DNA of 6,129 bases from Alphaproteobacteria bacterium (GTDB lineage Bacteria; Pseudomonadota; Alphaproteobacteria; Micavibrionales; UBA2020). Location of the stretch: NCBI GenBank assembly GCA_029266795.1, contig JAQSWE010000167.1:1-6129 (forward strand), written 5' to 3'. This document shows positions 1 through 6,121 of the stretch, in pieces. The notes under the pieces were generated by a model. That model saw only the letters and a list, made by a program, of their open reading frames with translations. It ran no database searches and was not told the origin of the DNA. Positions within the stretch are counted from its first letter, which is position 1, and the number at the start of each line of letters is the position of its first letter. A program made the translations under genes and the position numbers.

Positions 1-1
1 C

Positions 2-337
2 CAGGGCGACTTGTTCGCGCCGCTGAAAGGCAAGAAATACGACTTCATCATCACCAACCCGCCCTATGTCGATGCCGAATTGATGGAGGGCATGCCGCCC
101 GAATATTACCACGAGCCGCAAATGGCGCTGGGTTCCGGCAATGACGGACTCGACATCACGCGCCGCATCCTCAAGGAAGCGCCGAACCACCTTAACGAAG
201 GCGGGCACATCATCTGTGAAATCGGCTATGGCCGCGATTTGCTGGAAGAGGCATATCCGGAAATCCAGTTCCTGTGGCTGGACACCGAAAACAGCGAGGG
301 CGAGGTGTTCTGGCTCTCGCGCGAGCAGCTGGTTTAG
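2..337 (+). CDS. prmB: PrmB, ribosomal protein uL3 N5-glutamine methyltransferase (3' end only)
   Basis: This is the C-terminal 111 residues of a class I SAM-dependent methyltransferase; the 5' part lies left of the window, so the true start is not visible. The fragment opens just before the catalytic NPPY motif (fragment residues 19-22), which contacts the amide of the target glutamine in the PrmC/PrmB/HemK group. The segment after it (EYYHEP, then a GNDGLD motif) and the C-terminal WLDTENSEGEVFWLSREQL-like end match PrmB better than PrmC, as I remember the families. PrmB methylates a glutamine of ribosomal protein L3 (uL3) in the cytoplasm and aids ribosome assembly. The natural stop is TAG at 335-337, and no frameshift is seen. 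A deaminase gene follows 50 bases downstream on the same strand. The alternative, PrmC (release-factor methyltransferase), is less likely. Confidence 0.88.
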   Translation, partial: QGDLFAPLKGKKYDFIITNPPYVDAELMEGMPPEYYHEPQMALGSGNDGLDITRRILKEAPNHLNEGGHIICEIGYGRDLLEEAYPEIQFLWLDTENSEGEVFWLSREQLV

Positions 338-387
338 GCCTTTTTCTTTTTAAAAAATGCCCTAATATATAAAGGGGCAGGGTAATC
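338..387 (+). promoter_or_regulatory. AT-rich gap with possible promoter and Shine-Dalgarno for the deaminase gene
   Basis: This 50-base gap is much more AT-rich than its surroundings. It holds a T-rich run that turns into an A-run (341-357), then TAATAT at 363-368 (4 of 6 matches to a -10 box), with no good -35 box. A purine-rich AGGG at 379-382 lies 5 bases from the ATG at 388 and is a plausible ribosome binding site within a longer GGGG/AGGG stretch. A weak inverted repeat (TGCCC 358-362 with GGGCA 375-379) could fold around a 12-base loop. The ribosome binding site is fairly secure; the promoter is a guess, and the deaminase may simply be read through from prmB. Confidence 0.3.
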
Positions 388-840
388 ATGCAAAAAATCG
401 AATTAAACGCGCAGGATCAGGAACTCGTCAAGGCCGCATGTGATGCGGCCAAGAAACCTGTGCTGCAAATCTACAACGAAAAAATTCCGCCGCTGGTTGC
501 CGCCGCCGCGCGCCTCGACAACGGCGATATCGTGACGGGCGTCAATCTGATGACCGATGTCGGCAGCATCTCGATGTGCGCCGAGCCATTCGCCATCAAC
601 GAAGCCAACCGCCGCGAAGGGCGCACGATTACCGCCATCGTCGCCGTCTATCACCGCCCGGGTTTCGAGCCCAAGGTTATTCCTCCATGCGGAAGATGCC
701 GCGAAGTGATCGTCGATTTCGTTGCAAAGGGCCACGCCATTTTGCGCGATCCGAAATCAGACAAGCTGTATAAAACGCCTACCGTCGAACTGCTGCCGGT
801 TCGTTATGGCGATTTCTGGCAGGATGGCGAGCTGGTTTAA
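388..840 (+). CDS. Cytidine-deaminase-family zinc hydrolase, blasticidin-S-deaminase-like
   Basis: A complete 150-residue cytosolic protein of the CDA fold. The zinc site is visible: C64-A65-E66, where Cys replaces the His of APOBEC/dimeric types and Glu66 is the proton shuttle, and P100-C101-G102-R103-C104. The three-cysteine site and small size are those of the homotetrameric cytidine deaminase/blasticidin-S deaminase group, which hydrolytically deaminates a cytosine ring to uracil. Unlike typical cytidine deaminases, the N-x-E-N ribose-binding motif reads N53-L-M-T, so the Glu is lost. The usual F-x-V-G-A-A strand reads P-L-V-A-A-A. The CGRCRE motif and the ELLP...W tail recall blasticidin-S deaminase from memory. 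Cytidine salvage, a modified nucleoside, or drug detoxification are all possible. The ATG is chosen for the AGGG upstream and family length. It ends 10 bases from the convergent antiporter gene. Confidence 0.85.
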   Translation: MQKIELNAQDQELVKAACDAAKKPVLQIYNEKIPPLVAAAARLDNGDIVTGVNLMTDVGSISMCAEPFAINEANRREGRTITAIVAVYHRPGFEPKVIPPCGRCREVIVDFVAKGHAILRDPKSDKLYKTPTVELLPVRYGDFWQDGELV

Positions 841-850
841 TTAATTCGCA

Positions 851-2053
851 TCAATGATTGGCTTTTTTTCCGCGCTTCGGAATTTCCCCGAAATGCCGCA
901 GCAGGGGCGTCATGGTCATGCCCTGCACGAATACCGAAAACGCGACGACGGTAAAAGTAACCGTTACAATTTCGCCCCGCATCGGCATCGTCTCCGGCAG
1001 GCCCAGCGAAAGGCCGAGCGCGAGCGCCCCGCGCAGTCCCCCCCAGAACAGGATATGCTGGTGACGCATATCAACCTTCAGTTTTGTTTTGTTGAACAAG
1101 GCGGCGAAGGGGTAGATCGAAACCGCACGGCCCAGCGTGACGCAAACGATGGCGACAACCGCCGCGCCGAGCACGGGGCCGAAATTTTGCTGCGTCTCAT
1201 GCACACCGATCAGGATGAAAATCAGCGAATTGGCGACAAAGGCCGCATATTCCCAGAAATTCGTCACCGCCTCGCGCCCCTTGTCGGAAATCGAGCCCAG
1301 ATAGCCGAAATTACCGGTGATCAATCCAGCGGTCAGGCAAGATAGCACACCCGAAAAATGGAAATGCTCTGCCAGCAGGAACGAGCTGTAGGCGATGATG
1401 GTCGTCAGGCTGATCTCGACCAGATGGTCATCCGTCTTGCCCGCCACGAACAATACCGATCCCGCAATCGCTGCGCCGACGATAATGCCGCCGAAAACCG
1501 TCTTCACCACGGTAAAGGCGATATCGCCCGCGCCCATGGCGGTTGTGCCCGTCGCCAGCGCGACAGCAATCACGAAGGCAACCGCCGCCGTGCCATCGTT
1601 CAGCAGGCTTTCCGCTTCCACCAGCAGGCGCAGGCGGCCATGGACGCCCGCTTCCTTGAAAGTCGCAATGACCGATACGGGGTCCGTCGCCGCGATCAGC
1701 ACGCCGAATACGCCCGCCGCAGCCATCGGCCAGCCTGCAAGCCAGTGCATGCCCAGCGCAGTCAGCCCCGCCGAGAGCAGCAGCCCGATGGTGACAAAGG
1801 GCAGGAGGACCGGCATGTCTTTTTTTAGTTCCTTCCACGGAATGAACAGCGCCGCCTCGAAAATCAGCGGCGGCAGCAGCACGGTGAAAATCAGTTCCTT
1901 GGTGATGGGCAGATCAAACGGATGCACGAACGTCAGCATGATGCCCGCCAGCACAAGGCCGACGCTGTAGGGCAAGTGCAATTTGCGCGCGACGATAGCG
2001 ACGACGGCGGCCAGCAGCAGCAGGAACTCGATTTTTTCGATAACGGTTTCCAC
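851..2053 (-). CDS. CPA1-family Na+/H+ antiporter (NhaP type)
   Basis: A 400-residue polytopic inner-membrane protein, essentially all hydrophobic segments, that exchanges cytoplasmic Na+ (or K+/Li+) for external H+. CPA1 hallmarks are present in order. A122-T-D-P-V-S-V128 is the unwound-helix TDP motif. E148-S-L-L-N152-D153-G supplies the ion-binding Asn-Asp pair and the Glu that in NhaP structures pairs with a helix Arg. The W-E-Y...N-S-L-I-F segment lies at 267-279, and G338-G-L-R341-G-A holds that Arg. The length fits the short NhaP forms, without the long cytosolic C-terminal domain of eukaryotic NHE or SOS1; the tail after residue 390 is a short basic stretch. The start is GTG at 2053, supported by AAGGAG 5 bases upstream. 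It is the second gene of a pair with the NhaD-type gene, 9 bases downstream of it. The ion preference cannot be read from the sequence. Confidence 0.93.
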   Translation of the reverse strand: METVIEKIEFLLLLAAVVAIVARKLHLPYSVGLVLAGIMLTFVHPFDLPITKELIFTVLLPPLIFEAALFIPWKELKKDMPVLLPFVTIGLLLSAGLTALGMHWLAGWPMAAAGVFGVLIAATDPVSVIATFKEAGVHGRLRLLVEAESLLNDGTAAVAFVIAVALATGTTAMGAGDIAFTVVKTVFGGIIVGAAIAGSVLFVAGKTDDHLVEISLTTIIAYSSFLLAEHFHFSGVLSCLTAGLITGNFGYLGSISDKGREAVTNFWEYAAFVANSLIFILIGVHETQQNFGPVLGAAVVAIVCVTLGRAVSIYPFAALFNKTKLKVDMRHQHILFWGGLRGALALGLSLGLPETMPMRGEIVTVTFTVVAFSVFVQGMTMTPLLRHFGEIPKRGKKANH

Positions 2054-2058
2054 GTTCG

Positions 2059-2064
2059 CTCCTT
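2059..2064 (-). promoter_or_regulatory. Strong Shine-Dalgarno (AAGGAG) fixing the GTG start of the CPA1 antiporter
   Basis: On the minus strand AAGGAG lies 5 bases before GTG (2053-2051). Its first two bases are part of the TAA stop of the upstream NhaD-type gene (2065-2063). A ribosome ending NhaD therefore terminates on the ribosome binding site of the second antiporter, which favours translational coupling. No in-frame ATG is needed to explain the gene. Confidence 0.8.
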
Positions 2065-3490
2065 AATTCAGTCCGTTGAGCCAGATATGGGCATAAATGC
2101 CCGCCGCATACCCCAGCGCGATCGCCCAGGTCCATTTCAGGTGTGCGAAAAATGTGTAAACGCCGCGTGCCTGCCCCATCAGCGCGACGCCTGCGGCGGA
2201 GCCGATCGACAGCAGGGAGCCGCCGATGCCTGCGGTAAGCGTCACCAGCAGCCACTGGTTATGGCTGATATCGGGTTCCATCGTCAGCACGGCGAACATG
2301 ATGGGGATATTGTCGATGATCGCCGACATAAATCCGACCAGCACGTTGGCTGTTGTGGCGCCCAGGTCTTTGTAAAGGTATTCCGACATCAGCGACAAAT
2401 AGCCCATCGCGCCAAGGCCGCCGACGCACAGCATGACGCCGTAGAAAAACAGCAGCGTGTCCCATTCCACGCGTTTCAGGCTGACGAAAATATCAAAGGG
2501 CTTGCGCGCGGGCTTGTAATGGGGGATATGCGCCAGCACCGGCAGCTCGTCGAAATCGCGGCGTTCGCGCTTTTCGATGAAGAAGCCGTAGATTTTCAGC
2601 AGGCCCAGGCCCGTCATCATGCCCAGGAAAGGGGGCAGGTGAAGTTCATGATGCAGCATCACGGTCAGGAAGACGGTGAACAGGAACAGCCCGATCACAA
2701 CAAATCCGCCCTGTTTGACCTTTTCTTTCTGCTCAGGCGCGGCGGGCTGCGCTTTCGGGATGGCGAAATACATGGCGATGGCGGGGATGATCCAGCTGAC
2801 AAGCGACGGGATAAACAGTGCGAAGAACTCCTTGAACTCGACCAGCCCTTTTTGCCACACCATCAGCGTCGTGATGTCGCCGAAGGGGCTGAACGCGCCG
2901 CCGGCATTCGCGGCGACCACCACGTTGATGCAGGATACCACGATGAATTTCGGGTGGCCCTGGCCGATTGCCAGCACCACCGCGCCCATCACCAGCGCTG
3001 TCGTCAGGTTGTCGGCAAGCGGGGAGATGAAAAACGCCAGCAGGCCTGTGACCCAGTAAATCGCCCGCAGTGACAGGTTTGCCGCCACCAGCTTCGCCCG
3101 CAGCGCGGCAAAGACGTTACGTTCGTCGAGCGTGTTGATGTAGGACATCGCCGCCATGAGGAACAGCATCAGTTCGGCAAATTCCAGCAGGTTGTGCCGC
3201 AAAAGGGGTGCCACTTCATTGCCGAGCCCTTTCTGGCCGTAGCAAAAGGCGACCAGCATCCAGATCAGCCCCGCGAACAGCATCACCGGCTTGGATTTGC
3301 GCAGGTGGATATTTTCTTCAAGAATAACCAGCGAATAAGCGATGCCGAACAGCGCAAGGCAGAGGTAGCCCGCCCAGTGCCGTGTGAAATCATGTCCGGC
3401 ATCTGCGGCAAATGCCGGTGCGGCAATACTGCACAATATTGTCGTGGTCACGATTGTCGTGGTCACGGCGAGAAGTTTTGACATGCGCAT
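2063..3490 (-). CDS. nhaD: NhaD-type Na+/H+ antiporter (ion transporter superfamily)
   Basis: A 475-residue membrane protein of the NhaD/ArsB/CitM ion-transporter superfamily that extrudes Na+ or Li+ in exchange for H+. Family-like motifs are E58-E-N-I-H, then S156-P-L-A-D160-N161-L-T-T in a membrane segment, N195-A-G-G-A-F-S-P-F-G-D205-I-T-T, the W343-D-T-L-L-F-F-Y-G helix, I391-I-D393-N394-I-P, and a Gly/Ser-rich stretch at 421-439. Asp160, Asp205 and Asp393 with their Asn/Thr neighbours are candidate ion ligands (inference). Residues 1-29 look like a signal peptide, with a hydrophobic Thr-rich core and A-F-A just before A29-D30. Inside it VTTTI is duplicated at residues 9-18. A cytosolic loop at about 246-260 is Lys/Glu-rich. 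Start: ATG at 3490 with GAGGG (3502-3498) 7 bases away; a second ATG two codons in is 13 bases away and less likely. It forms an operon with the CPA1 antiporter. Confidence 0.92.
   Translation of the reverse strand: MRMSKLLAVTTTIVTTTILCSIAAPAFAADAGHDFTRHWAGYLCLALFGIAYSLVILEENIHLRKSKPVMLFAGLIWMLVAFCYGQKGLGNEVAPLLRHNLLEFAELMLFLMAAMSYINTLDERNVFAALRAKLVAANLSLRAIYWVTGLLAFFISPLADNLTTALVMGAVVLAIGQGHPKFIVVSCINVVVAANAGGAFSPFGDITTLMVWQKGLVEFKEFFALFIPSLVSWIIPAIAMYFAIPKAQPAAPEQKEKVKQGGFVVIGLFLFTVFLTVMLHHELHLPPFLGMMTGLGLLKIYGFFIEKRERRDFDELPVLAHIPHYKPARKPFDIFVSLKRVEWDTLLFFYGVMLCVGGLGAMGYLSLMSEYLYKDLGATTANVLVGFMSAIIDNIPIMFAVLTMEPDISHNQWLLVTLTAGIGGSLLSIGSAAGVALMGQARGVYTFFAHLKWTWAIALGYAAGIYAHIWLNGLN
3438..3467. 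repeat. Perfect 15-base tandem duplication inside the nhaD leader
   Basis: ATTGTCGTGGTCACG occurs at 3438-3452 and again at 3453-3467 with no mismatch. The unit is a multiple of three, so on the minus strand it encodes VTTTI twice (residues 9-13 and 14-18) in the hydrophobic core of the predicted signal peptide. Each unit contains CGTG..CACG arms, which may help slippage. The frame is preserved. Confidence 0.93.
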
Positions 3491-3511
3491 AATGTTGCCC
3501 TCGGGTTAGGT

Positions 3512-3544
3512 ACTATAATGCCACCCACTTTAATCAAAGCGGGT
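3512..3544 (-). promoter_or_regulatory. Putative nhaD promoter region: -10-like box and 22-base dyad
   Basis: The 79-base gap between the hydrolase-like gene and nhaD contains TATAGT on the minus strand (3517-3512; 5 of 6 matches to a -10 box), placed so that a transcript would begin near 3505 and carry the GAGGG ribosome site. Just upstream is a dyad, 3523-3531 against 3536-3544, with a 4-base loop. Read on the minus strand it is ACCCGCTTT-gatt-AAAGTGGGT, nine pairs including one G-U. It covers the expected -35 position, where I see no good consensus, so it could be an operator or activator site. As RNA it could be a hairpin at the end of the preceding transcript, but no U-tract follows, so a standard Rho-independent terminator is not supported. 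The dyad is directly visible; its role is inference. Confidence 0.4.
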
Positions 3545-3569
3545 CGGCTTCACAATCAAAACCGGATGC

Positions 3570-4610
3570 TTACGGCTCGCTGACAGCCTTGGCGATTTTC
3601 GCGCGATAAACCTCCGCCTCCGCTGTGGGCGTACCGTCGGGCGGCGGCAGCAGGTCGAGCGGGGAGAGCAGCTTGTCGCGCGCCACGGCATTGCCGAGGC
3701 TGTATTGCACGATGCGGGCGAAGGGGCTGACGCCTTCGTCTTCCGTTACATAGCGCGGCAATTCGTGGTTGCTCTTGAACGGAAACCATTTGGGCAGCAT
3801 GCCCTTTATTTCTTTTTCGACCGGCTTGCCGTCCTGCATCCGGGTTTCCTTGTCCTTCTTTTTGACAGGGCCGGTGATGATCGCGCTGTTGGGTGACAGG
3901 GTTTTTATCTTCAGCTTTTTCGCGAACCAGTCGAATACGGCGCGCAACGGCGTCCACATGCGGTTCTTCATGCTGACGATCCGGTCGTTGGTGGCTTCCA
4001 GATAGAGCGTCGTAAAGCGGTCTTTTTCCGATCCCGGGCGCGACATGACGCCGACGCTCAGCAGCGCGACCTCGTGCAGCGCCTCGCGTGCGTCTTTCTC
4101 GCTGTATCCCACCTGCTTCATCAGTTTTACCGAGGCGTTGAAGCATTCCTGCGCTGTGATCGTGCCTGCGCTATAGGCGAAAAAGGTGACGTTGCGCAAA
4201 TTTTTCTTGGCTTCATCCAGCGGCAGCGGCGTGCCGGTGACGTTGCCCTGCGCGTCCATTTTGAAATCTTTGGCGACCAGCGGCATGATGACGCCGCGCG
4301 ACAGGTCGTAACCGTTTTCGGAAGTGCGGTGGCGCGGCATCGCGTCATAGGCGGCGAGGTTGAAAATTTCCTTCAGCCCTGCATGCGACCAGACATAGGT
4401 GTCCGCAGCCTTGCCCTGTTCCGTCGCGTTCGTCAGCTCGTTGATGCCCTTGAACGCCGCGCGGATATGCTGGGGTGCGTCGTCATACGTGAAAAATCCG
4501 GTCAGGAAAATGACGGAAGGCTTCTCGAGGCGTAAGCTGTCGAGATCGACTTCGCCAAGTCCGTTGGCGACAGTTTCCCCTTGCCCCGCGCGCCGCCACA
4601 GCTTGCCCAT
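3570..4610 (-). CDS. Unassigned protein, possible alpha/beta-hydrolase fold
   Basis: A complete 346-residue protein that I do not recognise as a named family. It has no signal peptide or clear membrane helix, so it is probably cytoplasmic. Hydrolase-like features: P31-S-V-I-F-L-T-G-F-F, a beta strand ending in a Gly as before an oxyanion loop. V141-T-F-F-A-Y-S147-A-G149 is a strand and nucleophile-elbow pattern (A-x-S-x-G rather than G-x-S-x-G). L202-Y-L-E-A-T-N-D209-R-I-V recalls the acid-bearing strand. N281-H282-E-L-P-R-Y-V offers the His. Ser147, Asp209, His282 are in canonical triad order and plausible spacing. A Lys-rich segment at 250-270 may be a loop. The ATG at 4610 has AAGGA 11 bases upstream, a slightly long spacing, and no better in-frame start is evident nearby. 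It lies 75 bases after the YeiH-like gene and 79 before nhaD, all on one strand. The substrate is unknown. Confidence 0.75.
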   Translation of the reverse strand: MGKLWRRAGQGETVANGLGEVDLDSLRLEKPSVIFLTGFFTYDDAPQHIRAAFKGINELTNATEQGKAADTYVWSHAGLKEIFNLAAYDAMPRHRTSENGYDLSRGVIMPLVAKDFKMDAQGNVTGTPLPLDEAKKNLRNVTFFAYSAGTITAQECFNASVKLMKQVGYSEKDAREALHEVALLSVGVMSRPGSEKDRFTTLYLEATNDRIVSMKNRMWTPLRAVFDWFAKKLKIKTLSPNSAIITGPVKKKDKETRMQDGKPVEKEIKGMLPKWFPFKSNHELPRYVTEDEGVSPFARIVQYSLGNAVARDKLLSPLDLLPPPDGTPTAEAEVYRAKIAKAVSEP

Positions 4611-4643
4611 GCGCTTATCATTCCTTGGTTGACGTGTGCGGAT

Positions 4644-4672
4644 ACTTTACCAGAAGCGGGCAGGAGTCGCAA
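4644..4672 (-). promoter_or_regulatory. Candidate sigma70-type promoter for the hydrolase-like gene
   Basis: On the minus strand TTGCGA (4672-4667) and TAAAGT (4649-4644) are separated by 17 bases. Each matches its consensus at four of six positions. The predicted start near 4637 would give a leader of roughly 25-30 bases containing the AAGGA ribosome site. The signal is weak but has ideal spacing, and no terminator hairpin is apparent for the upstream YeiH-like gene, so read-through is also possible. Confidence 0.3.
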
Positions 4673-4685
4673 TTCACGGGTTATG

Positions 4686-5624
4686 TTAATGGATGTAACC
4701 GCCCATGATTGCGGCGAGTGACCCCACCGCCGATAAAACCCATAGGCAGACCCCGAGCAAGAACGCGCCGGCCCCCGCCGCTTTCAGTGTTTCGCGCGTC
4801 AGGCTGAGGCCGATCAGGTATAGTGTCACCACCAGCAGGCGCTTGGAAAAGGTGACGATGATCTCGGCGACGAAATGGAGATGCGGCAGTGCCGAAAAAA
4901 TCGCGGCCATCACGATAAAGCCGAGGATGAACCACGGAAATTTCCGTTTGCCCTTGCCGGCGAAAATATACCCCGCGATCAGCGACACCGGCAAAATCCA
5001 CAGGGCGCGCGCCAGCTTGACTGTCGTGCCGGTCTGCAACGCCTCGGCCCCATATTGCATGGTCGCGCCGACGACGGAACTGGTGTCGTGGATCGCCAGC
5101 GCCGCCCACAGCCCGAACTGGTGTTCCGTCAGGTGCAGGGCATGGCCGATAAAGGGGAAGGCAATCAGTGCCGCCGCATTCAGCAAAAACACTGTGCCCA
5201 TCGCAACGGAAATCGATTTTGCCTTCGCATCGATTGCGGGGGCAACGGCTGCAATCGCGCTGCCGCCGCAGATGGCAGTGCCGACGGTGATAAGGATGCC
5301 AGTGTCGCGCTCCGTCTTGAACAGCCGCGCCAGCGCGAAGCCCGCCGCTATGGTCAAAGCAAGGCCGATAAAGGTATAGCCGACCCCCGCTGCGCCCACT
5401 TTCGCGATCACGCCAAGGTCCATGCCCGCGCCAAGGCCGACAACTGCGATGCTGAGGAACAGCTTGGAAAAACGCTTGGTCTTTTCCTCTTCCGGATTGC
5501 CCATGGCGAGCGCGATGGCAGCACCCAGCACAAGCGCAACAGGCGATGTCACCCACGGGGTCAGGCACGCAAGCCCGCCCGCGGCCATCGCGGCCAGCTG
5601 ACGTTGCGGCGATGGTTTAGTCAT
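4686..5624 (-). CDS. YeiH/UPF0324-family putative sulfate/anion exporter
   Basis: A 312-residue polytopic inner-membrane protein of the UPF0324 family (E. coli YeiH type), annotated in databases as putative sulfate exporters; transport has been shown for few members. Family signatures are G115-T-A-I-C-G-G-S-A-I-A-A-V-A-P, with repeated small residues in a membrane segment, and A175-L-A-I-H179-D180-T-S-S-V-V-G-A-T. Other helices lie at about 15-41, 55-76, 80-100, 140-160, 205-222, 230-246, 262-275 and 285-308. Start: ATG at 5624 (M-T-K-P). An open frame continues upstream to 5855, but that stretch is Arg/Ser/Pro-rich and overlaps the SET gene, so it is not real coding sequence. The ATG overlaps the SET gene stop by 8 bases (ATGACTAA) and only a weak ribosome site precedes it, pointing to coupled translation. 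It ends TAA at 4688-4686. Confidence 0.9.
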   Translation of the reverse strand: MTKPSPQRQLAAMAAGGLACLTPWVTSPVALVLGAAIALAMGNPEEEKTKRFSKLFLSIAVVGLGAGMDLGVIAKVGAAGVGYTFIGLALTIAAGFALARLFKTERDTGILITVGTAICGGSAIAAVAPAIDAKAKSISVAMGTVFLLNAAALIAFPFIGHALHLTEHQFGLWAALAIHDTSSVVGATMQYGAEALQTGTTVKLARALWILPVSLIAGYIFAGKGKRKFPWFILGFIVMAAIFSALPHLHFVAEIIVTFSKRLLVVTLYLIGLSLTRETLKAAGAGAFLLGVCLWVLSAVGSLAAIMGGYIH

Positions 5625-6099
5625 TATCTTGCCCGGCTTTTTTCTTCGCCGCGTAATCGCGCATCTTGCGCATGCTGATCCAGGCGATGCCGTAATTGAT
5701 ACAGATTTCCGTTTCTTTCGGAATGTCTTTGCGGGCGGTGAGCTTGTAATAGAGCGTGTGATGCTCGGCGATTTTCTCAGCCGCCGCATTGGGCTCGACC
5801 ATGTGGTTGCAATAGGATATCGCGCCCATCGCCATGCACGATGCCTTGGCTGCATCCGCGATTCCGGCGCGGCGCAGGATCGCCTCCGGCACGCCCTCGG
5901 CGCTGAAATAATAATCGCTGATGATGGTTGTTTCGACTTTCTTGCTATCCGCCTCGTTGAACAGGAAAACCGGCGCCACCTCGATCACTTCGCCCGCCTT
6001 GATGTCCTCGGTGCAAAAAAGTCCGCGGCCTTTTGTATGCACGGGGCTGAAATACAATCCGTCCTTGCGGTAGAGCGTAGTGGGCTTAATCTTGAACAT
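5617..6099 (-). CDS. Small SET-domain protein-lysine methyltransferase
   Basis: A complete 160-residue stand-alone SET protein. SET motifs in order are K23-G24-R-G26-L-F (SAM-binding start), then I37-style K-A-G-E-V-I-E and V-A-P-V-F, then S95-Y-C-N98-H99-M-V-E-P103-N104-A, which corresponds to the NHxxxPN core, and E131-I-C-I-N135-Y136-G137, corresponding to the ELTxDYG catalytic-Tyr motif with Asn in place of Asp. No post-SET cysteine cluster or extra domain is present; the tail (142-160) is basic then acidic. Such proteins transfer methyl groups from SAM to lysine; bacterial targets are mostly unknown. Start: ATG at 6099, although no Shine-Dalgarno precedes it. The stop overlaps the downstream YeiH-like start by 8 bases, so the two are surely co-transcribed. 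The functional link is unclear. Confidence 0.87.
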   Translation of the reverse strand: MFKIKPTTLYRKDGLYFSPVHTKGRGLFCTEDIKAGEVIEVAPVFLFNEADSKKVETTIISDYYFSAEGVPEAILRRAGIADAAKASCMAMGAISYCNHMVEPNAAAEKIAEHHTLYYKLTARKDIPKETEICINYGIAWISMRKMRDYAAKKKAGQDND

Positions 6100-6115
6100 G
6101 GGAAATACCGAAAAA

Positions 6116-6121
6116 ATTTTA
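6116..6121 (-). promoter_or_regulatory. -10-like box very close to the SET gene start
   Basis: TAAAAT on the minus strand (5 of 6 matches to TATAAT) ends 16 bases before the ATG at 6099. A transcript starting about 7 bases further on would have a leader of only about 9 bases. The bases between are pyrimidine-rich (TATTTCCC) with no Shine-Dalgarno. The -35 position falls beyond the window, so the promoter cannot be confirmed. Confidence 0.3.

Noticed and set aside
358..379. An inverted repeat before the deaminase start as a riboswitch or terminator
   Set aside because: It has only five perfect pairs around a 12-base loop, too weak to claim structure.
851..869. A T-run at 863-869 after the deaminase gene, as a Rho-independent terminator
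   Set aside because: Only a 4-base hairpin precedes it, and the bases encode the Lys-rich C-terminus of the CPA1 antiporter.
1395..1970. A 191-codon plus-strand open frame, Ser/Ala/Pro-rich
   Set aside because: It lies antisense to the CPA1 gene across the TDP and Asn-Asp motifs, with no ribosome site or recognisable domain.
1922..3073. A 383-codon open frame on the plus strand, antisense to nhaD and the start of the CPA1 gene
   Set aside because: Its product is rich in His, Gln, Arg and Asp with no recognisable domain. Both minus-strand antiporters carry clear family motifs over the same bases, so this is a shadow of GC-rich coding sequence.
3514..3519. A perfect TATAAT on the plus strand
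   Set aside because: There is no -35 partner at a suitable distance and no plus-strand gene downstream. The same bases more plausibly serve as the minus-strand -10 of nhaD.
4875..5678. A 267-codon plus-strand open frame antisense to the YeiH-like gene
   Set aside because: The composition is Arg/Gln/Asp/His-rich and lacks family features. The minus-strand frame encodes a coherent membrane protein with UPF0324 motifs.
5625..5855. An N-terminal extension of 77 codons for the YeiH-like protein
   Set aside because: The residues are Arg/Ser/Pro-rich and lie out of frame over the SET gene, whose motifs show which frame is real. The ATG at 5624 gives a normal family length.
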